In this document: positions 25,745 to 33,444 of the stretch, piece after piece
Layout of the letters: every line of letters starts with the position of its first letter
How positions within the stretch are numbered: the first letter of the stretch is position 1
DNA from: Achromobacter insolitus
Lineage (GTDB): Bacteria > Pseudomonadota > Gammaproteobacteria > Burkholderiales > Burkholderiaceae_B
Reading direction: 5' to 3'
DNA length: 64,000 nt
NCBI RefSeq assembly: GCF_002209555.1
Contig: NZ_NJIF01000001.1
Coordinates: 930,001-994,000, forward strand
The notes under the pieces: model-generated
Seen by the model: only the letters and a program-made list of their open reading frames with translations
Database searches by the model: none
What the model was told of the DNA's origin: nothing
Made by a program: the position numbers and the translations under genes

Positions 25745-26371
25745 ATGCCTGACAATATCGTCAACCAGGCAGACCTTCTGTTTCAGCGCCTGGAGAGCCT
25801 GCCGCTGCGGCAGAAGGTTGATGCGATCAACAGAATTCGACAGAAGCTGCACTCGCGCAGTCCTTTCTCCGAAGAGCCGGTCGATTGCGTGCAATGGTTG
25901 CCAGCCGAAGAAGTCGAGGGCAACGACTACAACCCGAATAGCGTCGCGCCACCCGAACTCCGGTTGCTCAAGCATTCGATCGAGATGGACGGATTCACCC
26001 AGCCCATCGTCGCCCACGCCGAGTCGACCCGGCACCTGGTCGTTGACGGGTTCCACCGCCATTACATCGGCAAGACTTCGGAGCCCATCCGCCTACGCAT
26101 TCACGGCTACCTGCCCATCGTCCACATCCGGTCTTCGCGCGGGGATCTGCCCGATCGCATCGCATCGACCATCCGGCACAATCGCGCCCGTGGCGTCCAT
26201 GGGGTGCAACCGATGACAGACGTTGTCGTCGCGTTGCGTAATGCTGGCTGGAACGACGAGTGCATTGCCCGGAACCTGGGCATGGACCCGGAAGAAGTAC
26301 TGCGGTTCAAGCAGGTTGCAGGGCTGCCCGAACTATTCAGCAGCCATGAATACTCCCGTTCCTGGGACTGA
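25745..26371 (+). CDS. ibrB: IbrB-like ParB/sulfiredoxin-fold protein
   Basis: 208 residues. The ParB-like core shows EMDGFTQPIVAHAEST, LVVDGFHRHYIGK and STIRHNRARGVHGV, followed by a helical part with GWNDECIARNLGMDPEEVLRFKQ that resembles a helix-turn-helix. Such proteins pair with IbrA-type PAPS-reductase homologues, as here, 80 bases downstream with GGGAG before the ATG. In E. coli IbrA and IbrB act together as activators; the mechanism is not settled. It converges on the autotransporter gene, a possible target. Confidence 0.82.
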   Translation: MPDNIVNQADLLFQRLESLPLRQKVDAINRIRQKLHSRSPFSEEPVDCVQWLPAEEVEGNDYNPNSVAPPELRLLKHSIEMDGFTQPIVAHAESTRHLVVDGFHRHYIGKTSEPIRLRIHGYLPIVHIRSSRGDLPDRIASTIRHNRARGVHGVQPMTDVVVALRNAGWNDECIARNLGMDPEEVLRFKQVAGLPELFSSHEYSRSWD

Positions 26372-26414
26372 CGGTATCGCTGCCAGCCCAGAGAGCTCCC
26401 GTAATCGCCAGGTC

Positions 26415-26450
26415 GCCGAACAAGCCGCGGCAGACTGCGGCTTGTTCGGC
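26415..26450. terminator. Strong symmetric hairpin between convergent ibrB and autotransporter genes
   Basis: GCCGAACAAGCCGC and its exact complement (26437-26450) make a perfect 14-bp stem with an 8-base loop, in the 101-base gap where the two genes meet. It lacks a T run, so termination may be rho-dependent or the hairpin may protect 3' ends. Confidence 0.6.
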
Positions 26451-26472
26451 TTCCGTGGTGCCCAGCGCCGGA

Positions 26473-29469
26473 TCAGAAGCGCATGGCCAGCTTGAGCACA
26501 CCAGACTGCTGGCGGTTGCCGCCGCCGAACTGTGCGTCGTAGGCAATGCCGGCCGTCGTGTTGCGCGTGATGGCCATTTCGGCGCCCAGCCCGAGCACTG
26601 CGGCGTTGCGCGCGATCGGCACGCCCGTCACGGAGAACGTGCTGCCGCCATCGAACGCCAATTGCTGCTTGGGCGTCACATCACCCATGGCGTGGCGCCA
26701 GCCCAGCGACGCGGTCAGACGGCCGGGTGCATGCTCCGAACCGAACTCCCATGCGCCGCGCAGTCCCAGCGTGGTGCTGGTCACGTCATCGGAGCTGCTC
26801 GAACCACGCAGGGCCGCCGTGCCGCCAGATTCCTCGAAACCACGCGTGCGCAGCTGATTCCACGCCAAGCCAGCAAAGGGTTCGATGGTGTAGGCATCTG
26901 CCAGCGGCAGGTTGTAGCCCAGCTCGGTGAACACTTGCGTGGACGAGGCGTGGTAGGAGGATTCGAGCCGCTGGTTCAGGCTGCCAGCCACGACATCGCG
27001 CTTCGCATCGATATCGTGCCAGGTATAGGCTGCGCCGGCCATAAAGCGGATATTGCCGGGGCCTGCTTGGAAGTTCCGCCCGCCGAACAGAGTTGCCGTG
27101 TAGCTGTCGACATTGGTGCGCGACGATACGTCGTCGATGGAGTTGTGGCTGCCGATGTAGCCAACCGCGCCGCCCAGGCGCCATCCGCCGCCCACCGCGC
27201 CATCGCCGCCGACGAAGAGCCCGCCGGCCGATTGGCTCAGGCTCGATGCGTTGCCGTCACTGCCGAACTTGCTCCAGTTGCCGAACGCTTGCGCCCAAAC
27301 CGGCGATGCGCCGCTTTGCGGCAAGGCCGCGGACGACGACGACGAGCCCAGCTGCGCCGTGGGACGTCCAGCGAGCGCCGGCGCGTCGAGGTTGCCGCGC
27401 AGGTGGGACAGCGGCAACGTGCGCACGGTATCTCCTTGGCTCAACAGTACGCTGGCGGTGCTTGCATACGCTTCGCCCGAGAGCATCCTCAATGCCGAGC
27501 GCGCTTCGTTCGGCGTCATTGAGAGCACAGCCGTCGCCACCTGGCTGGCGCCCGTGTCCTTGCCGGCGGCAATGCCGCTGTCGACCAGGTTAGAGCCGCT
27601 ACCGGCCGAGGGAGACTCATTGCCGCCTGCAGACCCGCTGCCGGTCGAGGTCGAACCATTGCCGGTCGAGGCCGAGCCATTGCCCGTCGAGGTCGAGCCG
27701 TTGCCCGTCGCGGCCGAGCCGTTGCCCGTCGAGGTCGAGCCGTTGCCCGTCGCGGCCGAGCCGTTGCCCGTCGAGGTCGAGCCGTTGCCCGTCGAGGTCG
27801 AGCCGTTGCCCGTCGAGGTCGAGCCGTTGCCCGTCGAGGTCGAGCCGTTGCCAGACACGGGCGGCTCTTCCTTGTCCAGCGCACCGCCCACGTTGCTCTC
27901 GTTGCCCGAGCCTCCAATGCTGCCGATCGGCACGTCATTGCGCGTCAGCGTCATGTACGCATTTTTCGGGTCATAGCTGAGCGTGGGTGTCAGGAAGGCA
28001 TACGCGCTCGAAGCGCCGGTGAACTGGCCTTGTATGCCGCCATCCGCCGTCAAGATGTTATAGGTCGTGCGCGGCGCGTAATTGCCATCGGGACCCACAT
28101 GCGCCACGGTGCCGTCGAGGTAGGCTACGCCCGTGACGTGAATGCGATCGCTGGTGCTACTGGTGGGATCGGCATGCACGCGGTAGATGGTGTTCTGGCC
28201 GAAGGTCAGGTTGCCGTTGACGGTAAGCGTGCCCATGGGCGTGCCGTCATTGCCGGGAGAAATGACCGCGGTGGGATAGAGATTGGTGGAGCCAACCTGA
28301 CCCACGCCGGCCAACACGACTTCGCGGCCGATATCCATGGGGCCGTTCAGCTTGCCGTCGATTTCCAGCGCGCCGTCGGCGATCAGGATGGGACCGGTGA
28401 GACCGCTGCTATCGGCGGTCAGGATCACCGAGCCCGGGCCGGTCTTGACGAAGCCCTGCGTGCCTTGCAGCGGGTTGTCGATGGTGTCGACGAACTGACC
28501 GGACGCATAGGTGCCGTCGCCAACCACGATCACCGGGGGGTTGCCGCCGCTGCCGACCAAAGTGATCGGAGCGCCTTGCAGGCGATACCGATCGGTAGCG
28601 AACTGAATGCCCGACACGCGCACCGGACCGGCGCTGCCGTCCACGCTCACGGTGCCAGCGGCGCCCGTGAAAATGGCATAGCCACCGTCGGGCAGCGCTC
28701 CCGTGGCGTTGCTCGGGCTGTTCCAGTTCGCGCTGCTGGCGCTCCAGGTGCCGTTGCCGCCGCCCGATTGCGCCGCGGATGCCGCGCCATTGCCGTTCCA
28801 CAGGTTGGTCGTGCTCGGACCCAGGATCAAATTGATCTGCTTGTCGCCCGTAAGTGTCTGGATGGTTGCGGCGGGGGCCGAGTCGCCGGAGACCGAACCC
28901 AGCGTCAGGCCGTTCCCGCTCAGGCTGCCGCCGTACGACAGGATCCGGTAGTAACCGGCATTGACGCCCAGGGTGTTGACCGATACGTTGAGCGTGGTGT
29001 TGTTGATGGCCGCGTTGCCGCGCACGGTGATGTTGTCGCCCGTGCCGGGTTGCGTGATGGGCAGCCCGGCATAGCCGGTCTCGAAATCAAACACGGCGTT
29101 GTTCATCGACAGATTGCCGTTGACGACCAGGTTGCCGTTGGAGACTCCGGTCGGCGTGCCGACTTCGTATCCGGGAGCCACGCGCGCACCCGTCACGTTG
29201 AGATCGCCACTGATCGAGCCGAAGCCCGCGATGGTGCCGTTCGAGTTTCCATTGACGTTCCCGCCCAGAGTCACCCCTGCCCCACCGCCGTTGCCGCCGA
29301 TCACCAGCGTGCCGCCGCTGACATCGACCCCACCGGGGAAATTGACCGAGCCGTCGAACACTTGCGTATTGCCCGCCCCAACGGTCAGGTCCGCAGCCGT
29401 GACGCCACCGCAGTAGGACGCGCTCAACGCGAGCGTCGCCGTCAGCCATTTCTTTGTGTCGTTTATCAA
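26473..29469 (-). CDS. Autotransporter (type Va) with serine/threonine/glycine-rich repeat linker
   Basis: 998 residues. It begins with a signal peptide (LTATLALSASYCGGVTA), then a beta-helical passenger with autotransporter-repeat elements such as GTLVIGGNGG, TLGGNVNG, FVKTGPGSVILTADSSG and GTLTVNGNLTFG. A low-complexity linker of ten heptads (GNGSTST) covers about residues 540-610. The C-terminal beta-barrel starts near 725 (PVWAQAFGNWSKFG) and ends LKLAMRF, with the terminal phenylalanine used for outer-membrane insertion. The start is TTG at 29469, supported by GGAGG seven bases upstream. No protease motif or RGD was seen; an adhesin role is inference. The upstream region is AT-rich with an array of palindromes. 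Confidence 0.9.
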   Translation of the reverse strand: MINDTKKWLTATLALSASYCGGVTAADLTVGAGNTQVFDGSVNFPGGVDVSGGTLVIGGNGGGAGVTLGGNVNGNSNGTIAGFGSISGDLNVTGARVAPGYEVGTPTGVSNGNLVVNGNLSMNNAVFDFETGYAGLPITQPGTGDNITVRGNAAINNTTLNVSVNTLGVNAGYYRILSYGGSLSGNGLTLGSVSGDSAPAATIQTLTGDKQINLILGPSTTNLWNGNGAASAAQSGGGNGTWSASSANWNSPSNATGALPDGGYAIFTGAAGTVSVDGSAGPVRVSGIQFATDRYRLQGAPITLVGSGGNPPVIVVGDGTYASGQFVDTIDNPLQGTQGFVKTGPGSVILTADSSGLTGPILIADGALEIDGKLNGPMDIGREVVLAGVGQVGSTNLYPTAVISPGNDGTPMGTLTVNGNLTFGQNTIYRVHADPTSSTSDRIHVTGVAYLDGTVAHVGPDGNYAPRTTYNILTADGGIQGQFTGASSAYAFLTPTLSYDPKNAYMTLTRNDVPIGSIGGSGNESNVGGALDKEEPPVSGNGSTSTGNGSTSTGNGSTSTGNGSTSTGNGSAATGNGSTSTGNGSAATGNGSTSTGNGSASTGNGSTSTGSGSAGGNESPSAGSGSNLVDSGIAAGKDTGASQVATAVLSMTPNEARSALRMLSGEAYASTASVLLSQGDTVRTLPLSHLRGNLDAPALAGRPTAQLGSSSSSAALPQSGASPVWAQAFGNWSKFGSDGNASSLSQSAGGLFVGGDGAVGGGWRLGGAVGYIGSHNSIDDVSSRTNVDSYTATLFGGRNFQAGPGNIRFMAGAAYTWHDIDAKRDVVAGSLNQRLESSYHASSTQVFTELGYNLPLADAYTIEPFAGLAWNQLRTRGFEESGGTAALRGSSSSDDVTSTTLGLRGAWEFGSEHAPGRLTASLGWRHAMGDVTPKQQLAFDGGSTFSVTGVPIARNAAVLGLGAEMAITRNTTAGIAYDAQFGGGNRQQSGVLKLAMRF
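27645..27855 (-). repeat. 21-bp tandem repeats in the autotransporter linker
   Basis: About ten copies of a 21-base unit encode seven-residue repeats (STSTGNG, with SAATGNG and SASTGNG variants). Some adjacent units are identical at DNA level, so slippage could add or remove seven residues without a frameshift. Confidence 0.9.
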
Positions 29470-29548
29470 CGTAAATCCTCCATATGTCGATTAATACCCG
29501 AGACATCCAGACATTACTGGATCGCTATAAAAGTATTATTAAGTAACC

Positions 29549-29570
29549 GCCCCATCCGAATGGGCGGATG
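29549..29570 (-). promoter_or_regulatory. Hairpin in the autotransporter leader
   Basis: On the minus strand CCGCCCAT and ATGGG(G)CGG flank a TCGG loop, 80-100 bases before the start and just upstream of an AT-rich stretch that holds TATAGC/TACTTT promoter-like hexamers. It may be an untranslated-leader structure or part of an operator. Confidence 0.4.
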
Positions 29571-29633
29571 AGTTTTCTCGAAAAAAGGACGCAATTTATA
29601 CCCCTTTTTTTGCAATACCAATAATTAATGAAT

Positions 29634-29775
29634 AGATACCATCTTTATTATTGAAATAACAAACATGGATACCATCCGAATATCTACATATTTGGTTTGG
29701 ATACCATCCACATTAGTTTTCTAGTTAAAACGATTACTATACGAATTCACTAGACAGCCAGTTTGGATACCATCC
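29634..29775. promoter_or_regulatory. Phased array of GGATACCATCC palindromes upstream of the autotransporter
   Basis: Exact copies of GGATACCATCC begin at 29667, 29699 and 29765, and AGATACCATCT begins at 29634. Start-to-start steps are 33, 32 and 66 bases, with a degenerate CGAT..ATAC form at 29731 in the missing register. Each is an inverted repeat GGAT-N3-ATCC, and the first copy changes both ends symmetrically. The array lies 165-306 bases before the autotransporter start, in AT-rich DNA. It looks like an operator set spaced by about three helical turns. Confidence 0.75.
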
Positions 29776-30289
29776 AAGTTGTTGAAATACATGCATATTT
29801 CACGACAAGATGGAAACAAATAGACATAAACGCCGCCATCTTGCCGGACCGCAATGCAAGCCCGATCGGAAGTTCTTGAGGGAATGTTTATTACTGATTC
29901 GGACCTATTCAGGATTTCCGCTTTCCAGGCGCTGTTTCCAGCCGCCGTCTCCAGTGATTAATACCCGTTCCAAACCCGCGTGATTCTTCGAATTTTTTCC
30001 GTGTTTACCGAAGCAGGATTTACCGTTCCAGCCAATATCCGGGCGCCAGTTTGACCAGGCATACAATTCCCCGATCAACCGCGACCTTGACGGGCCGGAA
30101 TTCGCCCCCACTCTTACTCCCAAACCGACGGTGGAAGTCCTGGCCTCGACCGTCACGGCGCCGTGGCCATGCGCGGACTCCCCCCGTCCACCATGGCGCC
30201 GCTACCACACGCGAACCTCTCGGCAGTGCTGCATTCGCGCACATGGGGTAACCTTCTGCCTGAACAAATCTGAGGTGTTGGAAATAACA
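29776..30289. other. Non-coding stretch between the palindrome array and the ProQ-domain gene
   Basis: No convincing gene is seen. CAAGATGG (29806-29813) and CCATCTTG (29836-29843) form an 8-bp inverted repeat whose right arm falls two 33-base steps beyond the last array copy, so the array may extend weakly. The part from 29880 to 30280 is of mixed composition and should hold the promoter of the ProQ-domain gene, but no clear -35/-10 pair was recognised. Confidence 0.4.
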
Positions 30290-30868
30290 ATGGGTTTTGA
30301 AAAACTTGCCGACCTGCGCGAGCAGCTGCGGGCACAGGCTCAAAAGGCGGTGCCGGTCCAACCGAAGGCGGCAGGCCGGACAAAAAAGCGGGAGCCTGTT
30401 CAACAGAAGGCCGCGGCCCGGCCGCAACAGAAGCGGGAGCCTGTCGACCCGGCTGTCGAAGCCATATGGCGCCTGCAAAAGCACTTCCCGCAGGCCTTCC
30501 CCAAGAATCCGGCGCCGAAACTGCCGCTCAAACAGGGCATCCTGGCCGACGCCGCTCAGCATCTCGAAAAGCTGGGCATGACCCAAGAGCAGTTGAAGCA
30601 AGCCATCGCAACGTGGTGCAAGGGCACGCGCTACTGGAGCAGCATGGTCGCGGACGCAACACGCGTCGACCTGCAGGGCCAACCTGCGGGCACCGTGACG
30701 GCCGAACAAGCCGCCTATGCGCGACGCCAGGCTTCACGCCGGCCGGCGGGCAAAGCCCGTCCCGCGAAGAAGGCTGCCGCGCCTGAGTCCACGCCGGCTG
30801 ACGCGCCGGTTGCCGAGTCCGCTCCCGAATCCACGGCCCCCGCGCCGGCGTCGAGCGATACGCCCTGA
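30290..30868 (+). CDS. ProQ/FinO-domain RNA-binding protein
   Basis: 192 residues. A basic, low-complexity N-terminal part (KREPVQQK-type repeats) precedes the ProQ/FinO domain at about 55-135: WRLQKHFPQAFPKNPAPKLPLKQGI, KLGMTQEQLKQAIATWCKGTRYWSSMV with the conserved tyrosine region, and DATRVDLQGQPAGTVTAEQAAYAR. The C-terminal tail is rich in Ala, Pro and Glu. Such proteins bind structured small RNAs and 3' ends. The ATG at 30290 begins a stretch like other ProQ-family proteins (MGFEKLADLREQL); the frame is open to 30131. Confidence 0.85.
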   Translation: MGFEKLADLREQLRAQAQKAVPVQPKAAGRTKKREPVQQKAAARPQQKREPVDPAVEAIWRLQKHFPQAFPKNPAPKLPLKQGILADAAQHLEKLGMTQEQLKQAIATWCKGTRYWSSMVADATRVDLQGQPAGTVTAEQAAYARRQASRRPAGKARPAKKAAAPESTPADAPVAESAPESTAPAPASSDTP

Positions 30869-30880
30869 GAACGCGGTGAA

Positions 30881-30923
30881 GCCTGCCGTGCGGCGATTTT
30901 TTCGTCTCGCCGCGCGGTCAGGC
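30881..30923. terminator. Hairpin after the ProQ-domain gene
   Basis: GCCTG.CCG.GCGGCGA pairs with TCGCCGC.CGG.CAGGC around a TTTTTTCGTC loop, 12 bases after the stop codon. The T run lies in the loop, so this is an atypical terminator or 3'-protective stem. Confidence 0.5.
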
Positions 30924-30945
30924 TACACAAGCCAAAATTTCTGTG

Positions 30946-30951
30946 TATAAT
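30946..30951 (+). promoter_or_regulatory. -10 box of the tRNA-Gly/tRNA-Cys transcription unit
   Basis: A perfect TATAAT 74 bases before the tRNA-Gly gene. No good -35 hexamer was found at the usual spacing. Confidence 0.5.
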
Positions 30952-31019
30952 CGCTGTCTTTGGTGGACACGGCCTTCTGAAAACCAAGTCAGAAATCACA
31001 CCAAAAATGCAGTGCCTCC

Positions 31020-31095
31020 GCGGGAGTAGCTCAGTTGGTAGAGCGCAACCTTGCCAAGGTTGAGGTCGCGAGTTCGAGACTCGTCTCCCGCTCCA
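31020..31095 (+). tRNA. tRNA-Gly (anticodon GCC), second identical copy
   Basis: Identical to 11679-11754 over 76 bases, including the encoded CCA, while the flanking bases differ at once on both sides. The two copies lie in the same orientation 19.3 kb apart and bound the accessory block. Confidence 0.97.
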
Positions 31096-31100
31096 AATAC

Positions 31101-31138
31101 AAAAAGGAAGCAACGGCCAACACCGCGCTTCCTTTTTT
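31101..31138 (+). terminator. Terminator-like hairpin between tRNA-Gly and tRNA-Cys
   Basis: GGAAGC and GCTTCC form a 6-bp stem around a 15-base loop, preceded by an A run and followed by TTTTTT. It may separate the two tRNAs or mark a processing site. Confidence 0.6.
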
Positions 31139-31150
31139 CTTGCAAGTGCT

Positions 31151-31224
31151 GGCGCAATGGCAGAGTGGTTATGCAGCGGATTGCAAATCCGTGTACGTCG
31201 GTTCGATTCCGGCTTGCGCCTCCA
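31151..31224 (+). tRNA. tRNA-Cys (anticodon GCA)
   Basis: A 74-base cloverleaf with acceptor stem GGCGCAA/TTGCGCC, anticodon loop TTGCAAA giving GCA, T loop GTTCGATTC and encoded CCA. It lies 55 bases after tRNA-Gly. Confidence 0.97.
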
Positions 31225-31234
31225 GCGATTTCTC

Positions 31235-31268
31235 AAAAAACCCGCAGACATGGCTCTGCGGGTTTTTT
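31235..31268. terminator. Rho-independent terminator after tRNA-Cys
   Basis: CCCGCAGA and TCTGCGGG pair around a 6-base loop, with AAAAAA on the left and TTTTTT on the right. Confidence 0.9.
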
Positions 31269-31434
31269 GTTTTCCGGTCCGCCAACAGTGACTGCTGAAA
31301 TTTAACCGACGCGAGAGGAGCGCGCGACGGCTCAAGCGAGGCGCATCTGTTCCTCAGCATCTGGTTACGCATCACTACGCGCCGGCAATCAAATGATTGC
31401 TATGGTGACGCCGTTTGCCACTCAAGACGATTCC

Positions 31435-31758
31435 ATGCGCACTATTCCGAACTCTCGAGCCCGCTCCTCTTCCGCGCTGCTGACGCTGTCCGCGGCGGCA
31501 TTGCTCACCCTGGCGCCGCTGGCGGCGCAGGCGGATTCGGACAAGCATCGCCACCGCCACGGCCGCGAGTACAAGGAGCAATATTGGGACGGCGCCTGTA
31601 AGGTCGAGCGCAAATGGAAGCGCAACGGCGACTACCAGGAAAAGCGCAAGTGCCGCGACGATTACCGCTATGGCTACGCGCCCCAGCCGGTGGTCGTGCC
31701 TGCGATGCCGGCGCCCGCCATCGTGATCAACCCGCCCCCCATCATCATCCGGCCCTGA
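31435..31758 (+). CDS. Small secreted basic protein of unknown function
   Basis: 107 residues. A signal peptide (hydrophobic LTLSAAALLTLAPLAAQA) precedes a short mature part rich in His, Arg, Lys and Tyr (DKHRHRHGREYKEQYWDGACKVERKWKRNGDYQE in outline) with two cysteines, and a proline-rich tail PAPAIVINPPPIIIRP. I do not recognise a family beyond small conserved periplasmic proteins of this group. The start at 31435 is set by the signal peptide. It is followed after 2 bases by the next gene, so the two are likely co-transcribed. Confidence 0.75.
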   Translation: MRTIPNSRARSSSALLTLSAAALLTLAPLAAQADSDKHRHRHGREYKEQYWDGACKVERKWKRNGDYQEKRKCRDDYRYGYAPQPVVVPAMPAPAIVINPPPIIIRP

Positions 31759-31760
31759 AC

Positions 31761-32351
31761 ATGGATCAGTCGGTGAAGGACGCGCTGGCCCGCTGGCCCA
31801 ACGTGCCGGCGGTGTACGGCTGGCTGTCCCTGGATGCGCGCGGCCGCTGGCGCCTGCACCCGCAAGGCCAGTCGGCTGCAGGCGGTCCGGGCGAGTCCAT
31901 CACCAACGTACAGATCCTGGAATTCATCAACCGCAACTATGAACATGACGACGCGGGCCGCTGGTTTTTCCAGAACGGCCCCCAACGCGTGTTCCTGCGG
32001 CTGGACGCCGCGCCTTATGTGCTGCGCTTGAGCGACGATAGCCGCGGCCTGCTTACGCACACGAATGCGGCGGTGGATTCGGTCGACGCCTGGCGGCTGG
32101 ACGACGCAGGCCAACTGTATGCCATGACACCCTTGGGCGCCGGCATCGTGCTGGATCGCGACCTGCCGCCGCTGCTGGAAAAAATGGCCACGGCTGAAGG
32201 CGCGCCACTACTGGATGCGCTGGCGGATCTCGCCCCCGGCCAAGTAATTCAGGCCACCCTGCCCGGTATCTATCCCGCCGCGCCGCTGGCGCTGATCGCG
32301 CAAAAGGATGTGGCGCGGGAACTGGGCTTCGATCCAGCTCCGCACGCCTGA
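31761..32351 (+). CDS. Conserved protein of unknown function (DUF2946-like)
   Basis: 196 residues, cytoplasmic by appearance, with no signal peptide or membrane segment. Conserved-looking blocks are RWPNVPAVYGWLSLDARGRWRL, ITNVQILEFINRNYEHDDAGRWFFQNGPQRVFLRL and DAWRLDDAGQLYAMTPLG, a pattern I associate with a betaproteobacterial DUF2946-like family, though the DUF number is uncertain. It starts 2 bases after the stop of the small secreted protein gene. Function unknown. Confidence 0.75.
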   Translation: MDQSVKDALARWPNVPAVYGWLSLDARGRWRLHPQGQSAAGGPGESITNVQILEFINRNYEHDDAGRWFFQNGPQRVFLRLDAAPYVLRLSDDSRGLLTHTNAAVDSVDAWRLDDAGQLYAMTPLGAGIVLDRDLPPLLEKMATAEGAPLLDALADLAPGQVIQATLPGIYPAAPLALIAQKDVARELGFDPAPHA

Positions 32352-32358
32352 AGCGCGC

Positions 32359-32817
32359 TCAGAACATACCGTTGGGATTGGCGGACTGCTCGGGAATGGG
32401 CTGCACCGCGTCCCAGTGCTCCACGATCTTTCCCTGCTCCAGGCGGAAGATATCGATGATGGCGCTGCCGCGATCGCCAGGCTGGCGCACCGCATGCACA
32501 TGCAGGATCACGTAATCGCCGTCGGTAAAGACGCGCTTGATCTCGCTGCGTGACTGCGGAAACTTCTCGCGCAGAAAGCCGATGAATTTACGGAAACCCT
32601 CGGGCCCATCCGCCGCGTTCGGATTGTGTTGCACGTAGCGGTCGCCCACGTACTTCAGGGCCGCCTCGGCGTCCTTCTGGTTCAGGCCCTGCTCGTAAAA
32701 GGCCAGCACGGCCGCTTTGTTGGCGGCCTCCTGCTCGGCGGACGCATGGGCGGCGGGGGACAAGGCCAGGGCCAGCATGGCCACGGCTGCGGCGCGCTTG
32801 AAATACGGCTTGAACAT
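32359..32817 (-). CDS. Secreted SnoaL/NTF2-like protein
   Basis: 152 residues: a signal peptide ending SPAAHA, then an NTF2-like cone fold with KAAVLAFYEQGLNQKDAEAALKYVGDRYVQHNPNAADG, FRKFIGFLREKFPQ and VHAVRQPGDRGSAIIDIFRLEQGKIVEHWD, the SnoaL-like polyketide cyclase pattern. Catalysis is unproven; many such proteins are small-ligand binders. It converges on the DUF gene and precedes a DoxX gene on the same strand (96 bases away). Confidence 0.85.
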   Translation of the reverse strand: MFKPYFKRAAAVAMLALALSPAAHASAEQEAANKAAVLAFYEQGLNQKDAEAALKYVGDRYVQHNPNAADGPEGFRKFIGFLREKFPQSRSEIKRVFTDGDYVILHVHAVRQPGDRGSAIIDIFRLEQGKIVEHWDAVQPIPEQSANPNGMF

Positions 32818-32913
32818 GGAAACTCCGAAAATGAAAAACGGCCGGGCCATTCTATGGTCCGGCCGTCTCATCGGCCACGTCCGTGGCGGTAGACAGTCTG
32901 GTGCGCGCAGCGA

Positions 32914-33315
32914 TCAGCCGCGGCCGCTCTTGACCAGCGCGAACTTGCCGTCGCCCAGCAGCGCCAGCACGGCGGCCGCCACCGTCAGGAAGATCGGATA
33001 TTCCCAGCCGCCGCCCGCGTTGCCGAAGCCCCAGCCATTGGGGAAATGCACCGTCGAAGCCACGAACAGCTGCACCACGGCGATGGCGGCCACCCAACGC
33101 GGCAGGACGCCCAGAATCAGCAACAAGCCGGCGCCGACCTCAAAGAAAGTCACAGGGTATGCCAGCCACCCGGCGAAGCCGATCTTGGCGAAGAACTGTG
33201 CCGTGCCGGGCAGCGTGAACACCAGCAGTTTGGTCAGGCCATGGGCCAGGAACATGATGCCGAGCGCCACACGCAGCAGCAGCGCGGCATAGGGCGCGGT
33301 ACGGGTATCAACCAT
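32914..33315 (-). CDS. DoxX-family membrane protein
   Basis: 133 residues with four predicted membrane helices: LLLRVALGIMFLAHGLTKLLVF, FAGWLAYPVTFFEVGAGLLLILGV, VAAIAVVQLFVASTVHFPNGWGF and EYPIFLTVAAAVLALLGDGKFAL. The HGLTK and FEVGAGL elements are typical of DoxX/YphA proteins of oxidative-stress or quinone-linked membrane systems. GGAGAG precedes the ATG. It is divergent from a LysR gene that probably controls it. Confidence 0.9.
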   Translation of the reverse strand: MVDTRTAPYAALLLRVALGIMFLAHGLTKLLVFTLPGTAQFFAKIGFAGWLAYPVTFFEVGAGLLLILGVLPRWVAAIAVVQLFVASTVHFPNGWGFGNAGGGWEYPIFLTVAAAVLALLGDGKFALVKSGRG

Positions 33316-33420
33316 TGCACTCTCCTAGAGCGGTAGGGAATCGCCCAGGATGGGAAGATTCTTGATGAGCGCTATTCTTGCGATTCCAAAAACAAAGATA
33401 AACATGCAGAATTGCAAATT

Positions 33421-33443
33421 ATTGTTCCCCGATAGGAAACAAT
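33421..33443. promoter_or_regulatory. T-N11-A palindrome overlapping the LysR ribosome site
   Basis: ATTGTT and AACAAT form a perfect inverted repeat with an 11-base spacer, in the LysR-DoxX divergent gap. AGGA, the likely ribosome site of the LysR gene, lies inside it, so binding could block the regulator's own expression. Confidence 0.55.
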
Positions 33444-33444
33444 C

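Noticed and set aside
29634..29775. Palindrome array considered as a CRISPR array
   Set aside because: Repeats are only 11 bases, spacing of 21-22 bases is too short, one step is missing and no cas genes are present.
11679..31095. Block considered as a prophage or integrative element
   Set aside because: No integrase, transposase, structural phage or conjugation genes were found; only the tRNA repeats suggest mobility.
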